From: Gamarada debralockiae
Taxonomy: Eukaryota; Ascomycota; Leotiomycetes; Helotiales; Hyphodiscaceae
Reading direction: 5' to 3'
Length of the DNA: 64,000 bases
Assembly: GCA_002803225.1 (NCBI GenBank)
Contig: NXFV01000107.1
Span: forward strand, 1-64,000
Below are positions 12,174-22,489 of this stretch, in pieces. The position numbers and the translations under genes were made by a program. The notes below the pieces were generated by a model. It ran no database searches. It saw only the letters and a program-made list of their open reading frames with translations, and was not told the DNA's origin. The first letter of the stretch is position 1. The number at the start of each line of letters is the position of its first letter.

Positions 12174-13040
12174 ATGGCGCCAGGAATGTCTCTCTTCTCC
12201 GTCAACGCGATTATAATCCTCAGCTCAGAAGACGGCTCCCGCGTCTTCGCAAAATACTACAATGCGCCCCACCATTCCCACGGTCCCAGTACGTCTCTCT
12301 CCAGTCCCTTCTCCTCTCCCCTCAATTTCCACCACATACCCCTCATTACATTTCACCAAAAGAAATCCCCCTTCTTTTCCAGTACCAAACTTCCAGAAAC
12401 CCTAGGCTAACGCCCCTCTCATCACAGAAGACACACAACCCCCCACACAACCCTACGCAGATCTCAAATCCCAAAAAGCCTTCGAGAAAGGCCTCCTCGA
12501 AAAGACTGCCAAGCAAACAGCAGACATCATCCTCTACGACAACAGAATCGTCCTCTACAAGTCTGAAAGCGATGTTATGATGTACGTGGTGGGCGGCGTG
12601 GATGAGAATGAGATTATGCTGTATAATGTCATTCTTGCACTGAGAGATAGCCTGCATTTGTTGTTTAAGTACGTCTTCCCTTCCTACATTGTCCAAGTCC
12701 CAAAATCCAGCCAGCGTGCTTTACTGGAGTGGGAAGGATGGTATAGATTTTGGGTGAGATGTTGTGGATAATAGTTGCTAACGAATTGGTGTGAAGACAA
12801 ACTGTAGATAAGCGCACAATCATCGAAAACTACGACCTCCTCTCCCTCGCTATCGACGAGATCGTAGACGACGGCATCATCCTCGAAACAGACCCCACCA
12901 TCATCGTACAACGTGTTAGCAGGGCGCCCACGCAGGATGTTACCAACTTGAAGAGTATTGATTTGTCTGAGCAGGGTATGAATAATTTGGCGCAGTTTGG
13001 GAAGGCTAAGTTGGGGGATTGGCTGCGGCAGGGTCTGTAA
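12174..13040 (+). CDS. RET3: Coatomer (COPI) subunit zeta
   Basis: The small zeta subunit of the COPI vesicle coat, which acts at the Golgi in retrograde transport to the ER. Three exons (12174-12288, 12428-12668, 12797-13040) give 199 residues, the usual family length. The N-terminus MSLFSVNAIIILSSEDGSRV and the longin-like core (ADIILYDNRIVLYKSESDV, then GGVDENEIMLYNVILALRDS) are diagnostic. Exon 3 encodes VDKRTIIENYDLLSLAIDEI and DDGIILETDP. The junctions use GTACGT donors. The acceptor at 12796 is chosen over a closer AG at 12808 because it keeps the frame and gives LLFKQTVDKRTI, matching the family. The gene is convergent with SUA5, whose stop lies 182 bp downstream. Confidence 0.95.
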
Positions 13041-13221
13041 GTGGATGATGGGGAAAGAGAGATGGTGATGTGTGGGGTGTGGGAAGCAAAATTTGGGAGT
13101 AGATGGGCGTTCTCATACTGGCTGGGCATAAAGTTTCCTGGCATGGAAACTCAATATCAATTCAAGTTGTCATTGCATTGTGTAGCTTGGTAGATTTGTG
13201 ATGGGAGACGGAATCTACTTT

Positions 13222-14712
13222 CTACCTTTCAATGACGGTAGCCGCCTTGCGGAGTCTATTCATGACAGCCGCAGCAATACCCCCCTCGTCCTCGATGCCT
13301 TCGACAAAAATGACATCCACACCCCTTTGATCCAACTCCCTGAGTGCAGAGAATAGACCATGCGCGATAGCCTTTGTCTCTTTTCCAAGAGAAACCTCAA
13401 TGACATTCGCGATATGCTGATCAGTTGACCTGTGGGACCATTCGCCGTCGCTGAGAAGATCGTTTCCCAGCCAAAGCTCTCCTTGCTCCATCCCAAAAGC
13501 ATTCTTAGTCTCGATGGGCTGCGCGTGAATGACCTTTGTGGAGATATCCTGGCGATCCTGGCCATGTTGGTCGTCCCAACTCCATTTCGCCAAATTCAAC
13601 CCTGCCCAGTTACTCCAATGCCGCGTTGAGACGATCCCAATGAGAGGCTTCCTGTCCAAGGTTTTGTAGCCAAGATGTTCCATCTTCCCAGCTGGCGCAG
13701 AGACGATCCTCCACACTTCCAACGGTATGCCTGTATTTGCCTTTCTTCTATCAGCAGCAGCTTCGTACAGCACAACCTTCGCCTTCGGACTGTAATGCTT
13801 GTATTTCATCCCCGGTGCCCGTGGTGCATGACTCCCAACTTCACTGGCGTCTTTATACCCCTTCACCACCTTCTCCCAGCCCTCACACTCTCTTATCCGA
13901 TCGATGCTCACTCCTCCCGGTCTTAACACAACAGGTGGATCACATAATCCATCCACAACAGTGCTCTCCACACCCACCTGACAAGCTCCTCCATCCAATA
14001 TGATCTCAATCCTCCCATCCAAATCATGCAACACATGCTGTGCAGTCGTTGGGGAGGGTTTAGTCGAAGCATTCGCAGAAGGAGCAGCGAGCGGTACACC
14101 AGCGAGATGGATCAGTGAAAGAGCGAGTGGAGACTCAGGCATACGTGCGCCGAACGAAGGGAGCCCAGCTGTGACCTCTGGTGCGAGCTTGCTCGGAGTT
14201 GGGTTTGGGAGGAGGATCGTGAGAGGGCCGGGCCAAAACTTCTTTATTAATGGCTTGTAGATCTCTGGTATAGAATCTGGTGCAGAGCCATTTGTGTGTT
14301 TGGGAGAGGATAAGAGGCTTCGTAGCATCGTGAGGTCGCAGACGTGTATGATGAGCGGATTGTCGGATGGTCTGCCTTTCGCTTTGTAAATCCCCTTCAC
14401 GGCATCACTCCTCGTTGCGTCTGCACCGAGGCCATAGACTGTTTCTGTGGGGAAGCCAACTGGTATGCTGCTGTGCTTGAGATGGTCTGCGGCTTCGTGA
14501 AGGCTCTCGAGGCCGGATGTAGGGAGGATCCATTTCTCGAGTGATTCTGGGTCATCGAAATGTCCAAGATCGTTGGTGGCGACGGGTAGGATGCGAGCCT
14601 TGAAGACACCGCCGTTGGGATGAGTGGACCCCATCGCGAAGTATTGTTTGAAGATTCGGGGGAGGTTTGTGCAGATCTTTGAGGGGATTTGGACTGCCAG
14701 CGTGATGTTCAC
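13222..14712 (-). CDS. SUA5: Threonylcarbamoyl-AMP synthase (Sua5/YrdC)
   Basis: Makes L-threonylcarbamoyl-AMP from threonine, bicarbonate and ATP, the first step of t6A37 tRNA modification. It is a single 496-codon exon. The YrdC domain covers roughly residues 75-270: PVGFPTETVYGLGADATRSD, the K-x-R nucleotide motif in KAKGRPSDNPLIIHV, APSANASTKPSPT and a GGACQVGVESTVVDG loop. The C-terminal Sua5 domain ends in NRLRKAATVIER. A second in-frame ATG lies at 14634. The 26 residues before it contain Lys and Arg but no acidic residue, as in a mitochondrial presequence. The first start could therefore make a mitochondrial form and the second a cytosolic form. The partner enzyme Qri7 is encoded at 58.3-59.8 kb. 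Confidence 0.95.
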   Translation of the reverse strand: MNITLAVQIPSKICTNLPRIFKQYFAMGSTHPNGGVFKARILPVATNDLGHFDDPESLEKWILPTSGLESLHEAADHLKHSSIPVGFPTETVYGLGADATRSDAVKGIYKAKGRPSDNPLIIHVCDLTMLRSLLSSPKHTNGSAPDSIPEIYKPLIKKFWPGPLTILLPNPTPSKLAPEVTAGLPSFGARMPESPLALSLIHLAGVPLAAPSANASTKPSPTTAQHVLHDLDGRIEIILDGGACQVGVESTVVDGLCDPPVVLRPGGVSIDRIRECEGWEKVVKGYKDASEVGSHAPRAPGMKYKHYSPKAKVVLYEAAADRRKANTGIPLEVWRIVSAPAGKMEHLGYKTLDRKPLIGIVSTRHWSNWAGLNLAKWSWDDQHGQDRQDISTKVIHAQPIETKNAFGMEQGELWLGNDLLSDGEWSHRSTDQHIANVIEVSLGKETKAIAHGLFSALRELDQRGVDVIFVEGIEDEGGIAAAVMNRLRKAATVIER

Positions 14713-15478
14713 CGCCGCCGTATCCTGCGACTTCTGCGTTTGTGTGAACCGATTAAATCGCTTTGTAATCCGCTGAACATGCTTCTTCTCGAGTTATGCA
14801 AAGATGGCGTAAGATCTCAGAGATGCATTGGTGGTAGGTGTTTCGTGTTGGATTTCTTTGAGTGTTGGAGATCGAACTGATGGATGACTCAAATCCGCCG
14901 TGAAAATTTGGCGAGGCTGTGGAAGTGTTTTGCGCAAGGCTGAGACAACATCACGTGTTCAAAATTTCCTTTGGAGAAACATTTTCTCCTCCCGCTTTCT
15001 TGATCTCGAATGCATCGTATGAATACAAATTTCACCCAAGCATCAATGAGTTCCTATGAATACGCGAACAGGTTTGCTATGCAAGCCCTACATTGCATTA
15101 TTGAAGGGTAAGGCCGAGGATAATAGTTCCAATGGTCTACATTCTCTCAGGAGCTTCAAATTGAAGCAACGGCAATAAGAACCTACGGCAAAGGACCCGA
15201 ACACATGCGCCAAATAGGTAGTTTGAACTTACATTCATTATGCCTCTTTGTTTCGCTGCTACTCTGCTATGTCTGGGTTTTTTTCTACCTTTCATCTCCT
15301 TCGGTCTCCTTTGTCCGCAACAAGCACCGAGAAAGTACGCACAACTCAGCACCTAGCAATAAAATTTTCATAGAAACCCTGAAAGCGGTGTGCTTCTACT
15401 TTTTTGTATTCTCTCGTTGTCAATCGTTCCCGCCGCAAGAACTTTCCAGATGGTTTGCACTCACATCCATCGCCGAAG
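14713..15478. other. Intergenic, no gene recognised
   Basis: Upstream region of SUA5 and of the kinase relic. No supported open frame. The pyrimidine-rich sequence at 15230-15310 is unremarkable. Confidence 0.5.
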
Positions 15479-16836
15479 ATGGCCTCAGTGCCAATCCCTC
15501 AAAACGCGAGCGTCACAGCATGGTCACCACAAGCTAATATAATTCGTCCAACTAATCTCACATGTCCAGGCCAAACAATTTGCTGGTGCAAGAAGGCACT
15601 CTCTCGGAGCTTTCTACCAAGTAGCGGATCCTACTGAACTTGATGCCGTAACTCCATTCGAAAAGGCCGCCTGGCTAGCGACCAAGTCCAATTGGGTCAG
15701 CAGACTAGGAGACGACTACAAAAGTGTTAAAGAGTTGGGAAGCGGCAGCCACGGCGTAGTGGGACTGTGGCAGACCGGAATCCTATCGAGGCTCTGCGGA
15801 ATGAGGGAAGGCTATTGCGCAAGCTGGGGCAGTGCAGGACGAAACATATCGTCTGGGATGTATAGACAGGTGTGTGTTGAGCGGGGCCTTGACACCAAAC
15901 CCAGGTTTGATCCTCATCCAGATGGGCCGCAGGAAGGAGATGTGGGGTGGAGGTATCTGGAGTTTTGCGGGAGGGGTAATCGTAACAAGTTGTTCAGATA
16001 CTGTACGCCGTTGATTCCTCTCTCACGTGTAGGCTTGCTGACTCGGAGATAGAAAATACAATACACAGGATCCATCACTAGAGAAGCTTATTGGATGATA
16101 TTTAGGTGTCTTGCTTCGGCTTGTGTTGTGATAGATACAGGAAGTGAAATTCTCACCGGTGTCAAATAGAGTGGTGTCAGAAATCATGGGGATATTGTGC
16201 ATTTCGATATCAAGAAAGCAAATGGCACGTCATCATGCCCTCCTTACAAGTCTGCTGCTGATTTGAAATAAACAGTTCTTGTGGCCTCAAATGATTATAA
16301 TCACAGAGAGACACCTGTCTGCATAGTAAGTTGCCATTAGACAGCCACTCAGCAGCCAACTGGCAAAGCGGTAGATCATAGACTTCGGTATCACAGTAAC
16401 AGTTCCACCCCCAAAGGGCAAGATGGCGGATTCCTATCCTAAAACGAAGACCTGGCACCGAATCCTGCGGTCACCAGTAAGCCCTCCTCACATTCTTCCA
16501 AGCCTTAGCTGAAACATCCCGCAGGAACGGCACGATACCCGCGATATCCCAGACGATGAACTCGTCTACTATACGCCCATGAACGTCTGGCAAATCGGGA
16601 AGATAGTGTACACCCTTATCACGCGGAGTCACTCCTTTAGGCCTACACCGAAGGCGTTCTAAACTTCTACGCCGAGCTCAATGATGGGCATACTTTCACT
16701 CAGATCATGGGTAGTACGTTCCTTGATACGCTGCACAGTAAGGTAGTCCACAAGGCAGTATTGAGATGCCTGGCGTATTTGCCCTCGAGACGTCCAAGCC
16801 GGGGAGATCTTGTCGGAATCATCGATGTGGCCTAGC
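15479..16836 (+). pseudogene. Decayed fungal protein kinase
   Basis: Kinase landmarks appear in order on the plus strand but in several frames. After an acceptor-like CCAG at 15569 an open frame reads TKSNWVSRLGDDYKSVKELG and then the glycine loop GSGSHGVVGLW. A frame change gives RNPIEALRNEGRLLRKLGQC and KHIV (helix C and beta-4). A return to the first frame gives MYRQVCVERG and DVGWRYLEFCGRG. Near 16100 comes REAYWMIFRCLASACVV, then a stop, then the catalytic-loop motif HFDIKKAN at 16200. Near 16560 is DELVYYTPMNVWQIGKIVYT (C-lobe), and near 16780 SRRPSRGDLVGIIDVA. The beta-3 lysine segment is missing. Frameshifts, stops and gaps indicate a pseudogene. Confidence 0.7.
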
Positions 16837-17235
16837 AACTAGCGCTTAAGCCGGGCCGGGCAATCCAGAGCCACAACTTGGGCAGGATTGGGATTCGAAT
16901 CCAGATGTTAGGTTTGATAATCGACCTCCACCTCCACCGGCATCCCCCACAACCCCAAGCAGCGCCACAGTCTATTATTCAAGAAGAACTAGATCGTATC
17001 GCACAAGGGCTGCTACCTCGGTGTTCGCAACAAACAGCAGCAGGTTCAGCAATCCATGCGGTCCTCACATTTAAGAGAGCCGCCAGTGCATAGTGACTCG
17101 ATCACCGATCCGGTTTTGCATCCACGTCTTGGGCTGCAATAGAGGGATATCAATTCGCATGGCGTAGAGTGGGAGGAAACTTCGTCATGAGAGATAGGAT
17201 TGTTTTCATTACCAAGGAAGACAGTTATGGGGTTG

Positions 17236-18745
17236 TCAAGCATCACGTTCTTTCAACACCACAAGGCCTCCCACAACGGCCTAGTACAACCTCCCACCCA
17301 GTCCGATCGCATTTCCCTGGAAATCATCATTGAAAATCCCACCAGAACCCATCCTCATCTTCCACATCACATCTCCCGTCTCCCAATCCCTGGCTGTAAT
17401 ATACCACACCTATTCCCCTTCTGCTTCCCGCTCATCTTGCTCACACGCATACAACAATCCCGTCTTCATTGATAGAATCGGAACAGCTTTCGTCCGCATT
17501 TCGTCCTCCCATTTCAACCCATATTCGTCACCTGAAAGCGTCTAACTTCGCCTGCAATCACCGCAGCCTGATTATTAAACGCCCCATTAATACCCACTGC
17601 AGGTGCCGCTACTCAAGGGTAGAGAGGAGGTCCGTGGTAATCATTGAGCAGGAACGCACTATACGCATTCTTACTCGCGTGACCGATTGCCCTGATGTCA
17701 ACAGCACTTCCTCCAGGGCCAAACAACAACTGATTTGAGGGATCAAATTGGGGGATTGATGGTAGATGAGGAGATGGACTTGTGTGTCTGCGTTATCTGT
17801 GATAGCGAGATACTTGTCACGGAGCAGTGTGGGTGTGGTTCCTGATCCACGTGCCCAACCGCCGGGCTTGATGCTCGAGTCTGCGTTGTATGTTTCGCTC
17901 CAGAATGTTTGGATTGCTGACGAGTTCGAGGAGTCGCACTCAGAGGCGCTTAAGGCGAACATTTGCCCCGTGGAGTTGTGCGTATCTCTGTCTGGTGGCC
18001 CAGTTATGATATAGACTGTGCTCCCACTGACGACCATCCCATTTTGACAGCCTGATATGGGATGCGTTGCAAATGGACTTCGTTTCGGGGCGTGGTGTAT
18101 CCCACGGTGGTGCTGTTCTCCGCTGCACTCAAGCCAAGGATGGAACCCGTCGTGAACCAAATATTTCCTTTGCTATCAAGCATGGAATTCAGCAACTCCT
18201 CTCTCTCTCCCCAAATACTCGCTAGCATCAAACATGCCTCGACGTCTCGAAACCTGGCGGCGCAACAGAGTTGTCCCTATGCAAGATAAATACACCCCTT
18301 ATTTCGAAACTACCTATCTCGTTGTTGGACATGGCTTGCTGCATATACACGACATTGAGAACTTGCCCCGCCGGAGGAGTCCAAATTGAGAAGACCTCCA
18401 ACGCTTCCAGATTGATGGCGTTTAGGGAGAAGATTGTTCTATTTGATGAACCGGCTGAGATTCCACTCTCGATACCGAAGTGGAGGGGTGCGTAGCGCAC
18501 AGCAAATGTGGAGATGTAGAGGTTCCGTCCTGTTGGACTAACAGTGTTGGTTGAGCTTGCTGCGTCTTGATACATTGAGACATCTGGTGGGTATTTAGCC
18601 ATTGACACAAGGGATTGGAGGTTGGAGGCATTGCCTACGAACGCAGGACCTGCAGGAGAGGTTGAGAGTTGGCGATTGAGGGGATGTGTGAGGCGGCTGC
18701 TCGACTGAGAAGTGCCACGAGAAGGATGACATGACGAGGAACCAT
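17236..18745 (-). pseudogene. Decayed secreted beta-propeller-like (quinoprotein-like) protein
   Basis: An ATG at 18745 opens a clear signal peptide (MVPRHVILLVALLSRAAAS). The sense then moves frame to GPAFVGNASNLQSLVSMAKY and VSPTGRNLYISTFAVRYAPL. It moves again to LASIWGEREELLNSMLDSKG with GNIWFTTGSILGLSAA, then to GCQNGMVVSGSTVYIITGPP and GTTPTLLRDKYLAITDNADT. Further frames give GPGGSAVDIRAIGHASKNAY, and finally TARDWETGDVMWKMRMGSGG and AVVGGLVVLKERDA, with in-frame stops. Repeated blade-like motifs (GNIWFTTGS, LAITDNAD, ITARDWETG) resemble quinoprotein-type propellers. The family call is tentative. At least four frameshifts make it a pseudogene. Confidence 0.65.
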
Positions 18746-19402
18746 AGCGCAGAATTTACAAGAGAAAAGGAAGAGTAATGACAGGCTCTGGAGACCACAG
18801 ATGGAGGAGCATTTCGCCCATGTTAGATAATTGAACGAGGAGCCAACTTGATACACTCTACCTCAGGAGCAAGGCCAGCTTGATTTACGGTCTCTTGACC
18901 CACCTTCATGCCTGCTTGCAATGTGCCAAGCCATTTGAATGCTGTGGGGGCGAGATTTCTACCGACAGAATGGAGCCTCATCATCATCGCCGCCTACGTT
19001 TGTAGTTCGAGATGTCTTGTCGCGCAGTGTTGTCGAATTAGCGAGCTGGAAAAGACGTTGGCTCCACTCACGTCAAAAATAGGAGTGGAGGACAAGTGGG
19101 GCCGCTTCGTCCAATGAAAAGAGCGTCGGAGCGAGGTGATCGACAGCAGGGGCCTTCAGGGGCAAAGATGCGGACGCCAAAGTCACGACCTTATATCTTT
19201 TCCTTCGCTCCCAAGTCTTCTTGATTCGATATTTCTCTTTGTTCCTGCGCCAAATCTCACTGTTGAGTACAGTCGTTGCCTTTGGCTCTGTTCCTCATTT
19301 CTACATTGATTCGCTGATTGGTTTTCGTCACTGCTGCATTTGTGTCCCTTTGTTTCAGGTATCGCACACTAGTTGAGGGGCAAGTGACATTGGTGGGATG
19401 AG
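18746..19402. other. Upstream region of the Zn2Cys6 gene
   Basis: No supported gene. This stretch separates the secreted-protein pseudogene from the Zn2Cys6 gene that reads in the opposite direction. Confidence 0.5.
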
Positions 19403-20682
19403 ATGCCGAGAATCCATAGGAAAACGAGGACAGGGTGCACACAATGTAAACGGCGCCGAGTCAAGGTCATCTTACAGTCCTCACGTTTGAACTCAGTGCT
19501 TACGGTATTCAGTGCGACGAAAGGAAACCCTCATGTGCAAACTGCAAGAGGAACGACCTGCAATGCAACCTTGAATTTCTCATACCAATGACCTCTTCAT
19601 TCCGAGGCAGATCCATCGAGAATTATTCTCTCCACACTCACCCACAAGCCCCGCCTAGAGGATCATATCCCTTCACAACCAGCCTCAACCGGGAACTTTC
19701 ATCATCCCCTTTCGATGCTCAGACCAACGAACTCCTTCATCACTACACAACTACCGTCTACATGTCCCTCTCCGGAAACCGCAAGCCCTCTGTCTGGCGT
19801 ATTGCCATGCCACAAATGGGCCTCGCCCATCCCTTCCTCCTCTCTGGCATCCTAGCCCTCTCCGCCTTGCACCTCTCCACCCTCCTCCCGCATCGCAAGC
19901 AGGAGCTGCAGACCTTAGCCGTAGCGCAAGAATGCGCAGCTCTACCATCCTTCCGCCTCTCCATGAGATACCCGAACTCTGAGAACATCCACGCTATTTT
20001 CGCCTTTGCTGGCTCTGTAGTCCATTATATCATGGCGTCACCAGACGTTCTGTATACCGGAGAGAAGGTGGATAGATGCAGGTTGCCCAGTAGAGGCGAC
20101 GATCATCCGCATTGGTTTCAAGCGATGAGAGGCGTGGTAGCCTTACTAGCGAAACACTGGCGCGAACTTGAGAAAGGGCCGTTTTCGCCGCTCCTGGAAA
20201 GCGATCCTGGACCGAATTACGCTTCGGATAACCCGAACGACGAACAGCTTGCGAAATTAGATGGGATGTTTCCTCATTCTTTCCCTTTATCATCTCCAAT
20301 GCTACCTCCATCGTCCCCCTTTTGCTCCGCGACCTCCTCTCTGCTATCTCGAGAACACAGAAGTCTCGAGGTTTGTAGGACGGCGTTGAATGAGTTGCGC
20401 AGAGTTTCGGCACTTCCTTATTCGCCTACGAAAACGATATGTATCAAGACAACAGTGCATGTGTGGCCTGGTAGTGTAAGCCAAGATTTTGTGGAACTGG
20501 TATATCAGAGGGATCCGAGAGCATTGGTCATCCTGGCGCACTACTGCGTGTTGTTGAAGAGGATGAATCATGTTTGGTACTTGAGGGGGTTGGGAACGGG
20601 GCTGTTGGAAAATATTTGGGAGGCACTTGGGGAAGAGTGGAGGTCTTGGATTCAGTGGGCAATCGACCAACCTGTTTCATGA
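19403..20682 (+). CDS. Zn(II)2Cys6 fungal transcription factor
   Basis: A predicted nuclear DNA-binding regulator of 410 residues. Exon 1 (19403-19465) encodes the start of the zinc cluster, GCTQCKRRRVK. A 47-nt intron (19466-19512, GTCATC...TTCAG) interrupts it exactly before the third cysteine. Exon 2 (19513-20682) continues CDERKPSCANCKRNDLQC, giving C-x2-C-x6-C-x6-C-x2-C-x6-C. The middle region (LLHHYTTTVYMSLSGN, then PFLLSGILALSALHLS) is the usual fungal-specific C-terminal regulatory region of the sterol-uptake-regulator-like subgroup. The intron inside the cluster splits the motif, so an annotation without it would miss the domain. The gene is convergent with the FAD oxidase, and the two stops are 88 bp apart. 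Confidence 0.9.
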
Positions 20683-20770
20683 AGGGTAGATTCGTGAACT
20701 CAAGGACTAAGACTCAACTTGATTATATACTGTAGATATTTTGGAAACAGGATCAATTCCAATCATTCTA

Positions 20771-22130
20771 TCAATGTTTATCTTTGTTATAAATATCGTT
20801 ATAAGTCCCCAACGCCTTCTTCCTCAGCACCTCCGCATTTTCGTCCCGAAACCTCATGGGATCAAACGCCTTCCTCAACACCTCATCCTCAGCTACCAAT
20901 TCCTTTTCGGCCACGATATCAGCCATCAGCCTCGCCACTCCTGCCGCATGAGTGATCCATACCGCAGCCGCCACATACAGTCCAGGAAGCTGTGGGATAG
21001 CTCCAGCGAAGGGCATACTATCAGGTGTGAGGGCGAATATCCCGTTGAAAGAAGTGTATGGGATTTTAGTGTCACGCTGCTGAGGCTGCGAGAATACAGA
21101 TAGAGCCGATTCGAGAATCTTCCTACATGACCGTCTCAGTATTTAGCTTAAATTACTATAGGGCATAGGTTAGCATGAGGGGGGGCTCGCGACTTACGTA
21201 TCAGGACCCTGTTCAAAAACAGCACTGTTACTAGGCTTACAAGGGATACTCTTATGGTCATAACTCCCAAACCCATCACACTCCCCATGATCCATCGCAT
21301 ACACATGCCGTTCCGGCCATCTCACAAACGGCTGCCGCTTCTCTCTCATGGCCCTCTTCGGTCCATGTGCGTACGGATGCGCCACTGGAATAATTCCTAC
21401 CTCAATACCCAGCATCTGCAACAGCGACGGAGTCCAGATTCCCGCTGCGACAACGATTTTATCCGTTTTCAAGTCTCCCTGATCTGTCGTCAAGGATATC
21501 TTTCTCTCTTTCTCGACAGAGATACTGGAGACTTTCGCAGCAATTATCTCAACGCCTTGAGCTCTAGCTTGTTCTTGATAATACTTCACGATCTTGAGCG
21601 GATCCGCTGTCCCATCACCCTCAAAAAACAACCCCATCGAATTCCCATCTTCGGCATGGAAATCAGGAGCTAACTCCGACACTTGTTTCGAAGTCAGTAC
21701 TCTCGCCTCAAGCCCAGAATCCCTCGCGATCTCCCTCCTCCTCTCTAGCTCCCCAATCCCCTCCTTCGTCCTCGCAATCTCCAATCCCCCAACGCACTGG
21801 AAACCTCCTGCAACCCGCGATTCAGCTTTTGATCTTTTTCAAGATGATTAAGTGGTACTTACCAGGTATTTTCTTATACGCTGTAACAGTTTCTTTGGCG
21901 ATGGCAGTAAGAGTAGGGAGGGTGTTTAGTTGCCCGACGAGACTGGGAGCGATGGTTGTTGAGCCGTTGGGAGAAGAGGGTGAAGGGTCCAGGAGGATGA
22001 TTTGAGCAGTGGGGAGACGAGTACTGAGGTTGTAGGCGAGGGCTGAGCCAACAATGCCGGAGCCTATGATTGTGATTCGTGCTTGGGTTGGCGACTGGAG
22101 GACGGGGAGTTGGAGGGGGAAAGGCGTCAT
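20771..22130 (-). CDS. FAD-dependent amine oxidase (DAO / sarcosine-oxidase-like)
   Basis: A flavoprotein of the D-amino-acid oxidase/sarcosine oxidase superfamily that likely oxidises a secondary or primary amine or amino acid; the substrate is unknown. Three exons (22130-21863, 21807-21198, 21122-20771) encode 409 residues. The N-terminal Rossmann motif is ITIIGSGIVGSALAYNLS (G-x-G-x-x-G). The middle has the FAD-family strand DKIVVAAGIWTPSLLQMLGI. The C-terminal part reads GIFALTPDSMPFAGAIPQLP and GLYVAAAVWITHAAGVARLM. Introns have GTAAGT donors and CAG/TAG acceptors. There is no signal peptide. The product could be cytosolic or, since the C-terminus KDKH is not a clear PTS1, elsewhere. Confidence 0.9.
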
Positions 22131-22316
22131 TACGATTGATGCGTGATGTCGAGTTTGAGGGAGCTTGTGGTCGTAAATTAGTTTATTGAAGGAGAGAGAA
22201 GCTGACGAGGGGCAGAGTTATATTTTTTCAAATGTACTTGCAATGGAATGGGATTAGGGAAGAATGTGGAAGACTCAACGGACTGCCTGTCGAGGGAAGG
22301 GCGCGGGCTGAAGTTA

Positions 22317-22352
22317 CGAAGATCGCGGCATAAAGTGCCAGGATTATAGGTC
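22317..22352. repeat. Left terminal inverted repeat
   Basis: 36 bp beginning CGAAGATCGCGG and ending TATAGGTC. It is the exact reverse complement of 24240-24275 and abuts a TA. Confidence 0.95.
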
Positions 22353-22489
22353 ATAAAATTATGCAGTCCACTGTAGGCCCTGTAAGGTCTCACTTGGTCC
22401 CCTGTAGCATATAATTCGCTTAATTGGTCGACGCCAGGGGGTCTGATTACTCTAACTGTATACTGCAATCTTCTCTTGACCCTTCTTTC

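Noticed and set aside
13432..14544. Several plus-strand frames opposite SUA5
   Set aside because: Antisense shadows of a clearly conserved minus-strand gene.
16860..17100. tRNA-like word GGGATTCGAATCC near 16888
   Set aside because: No acceptor-stem or anticodon-arm partner could be found around it.
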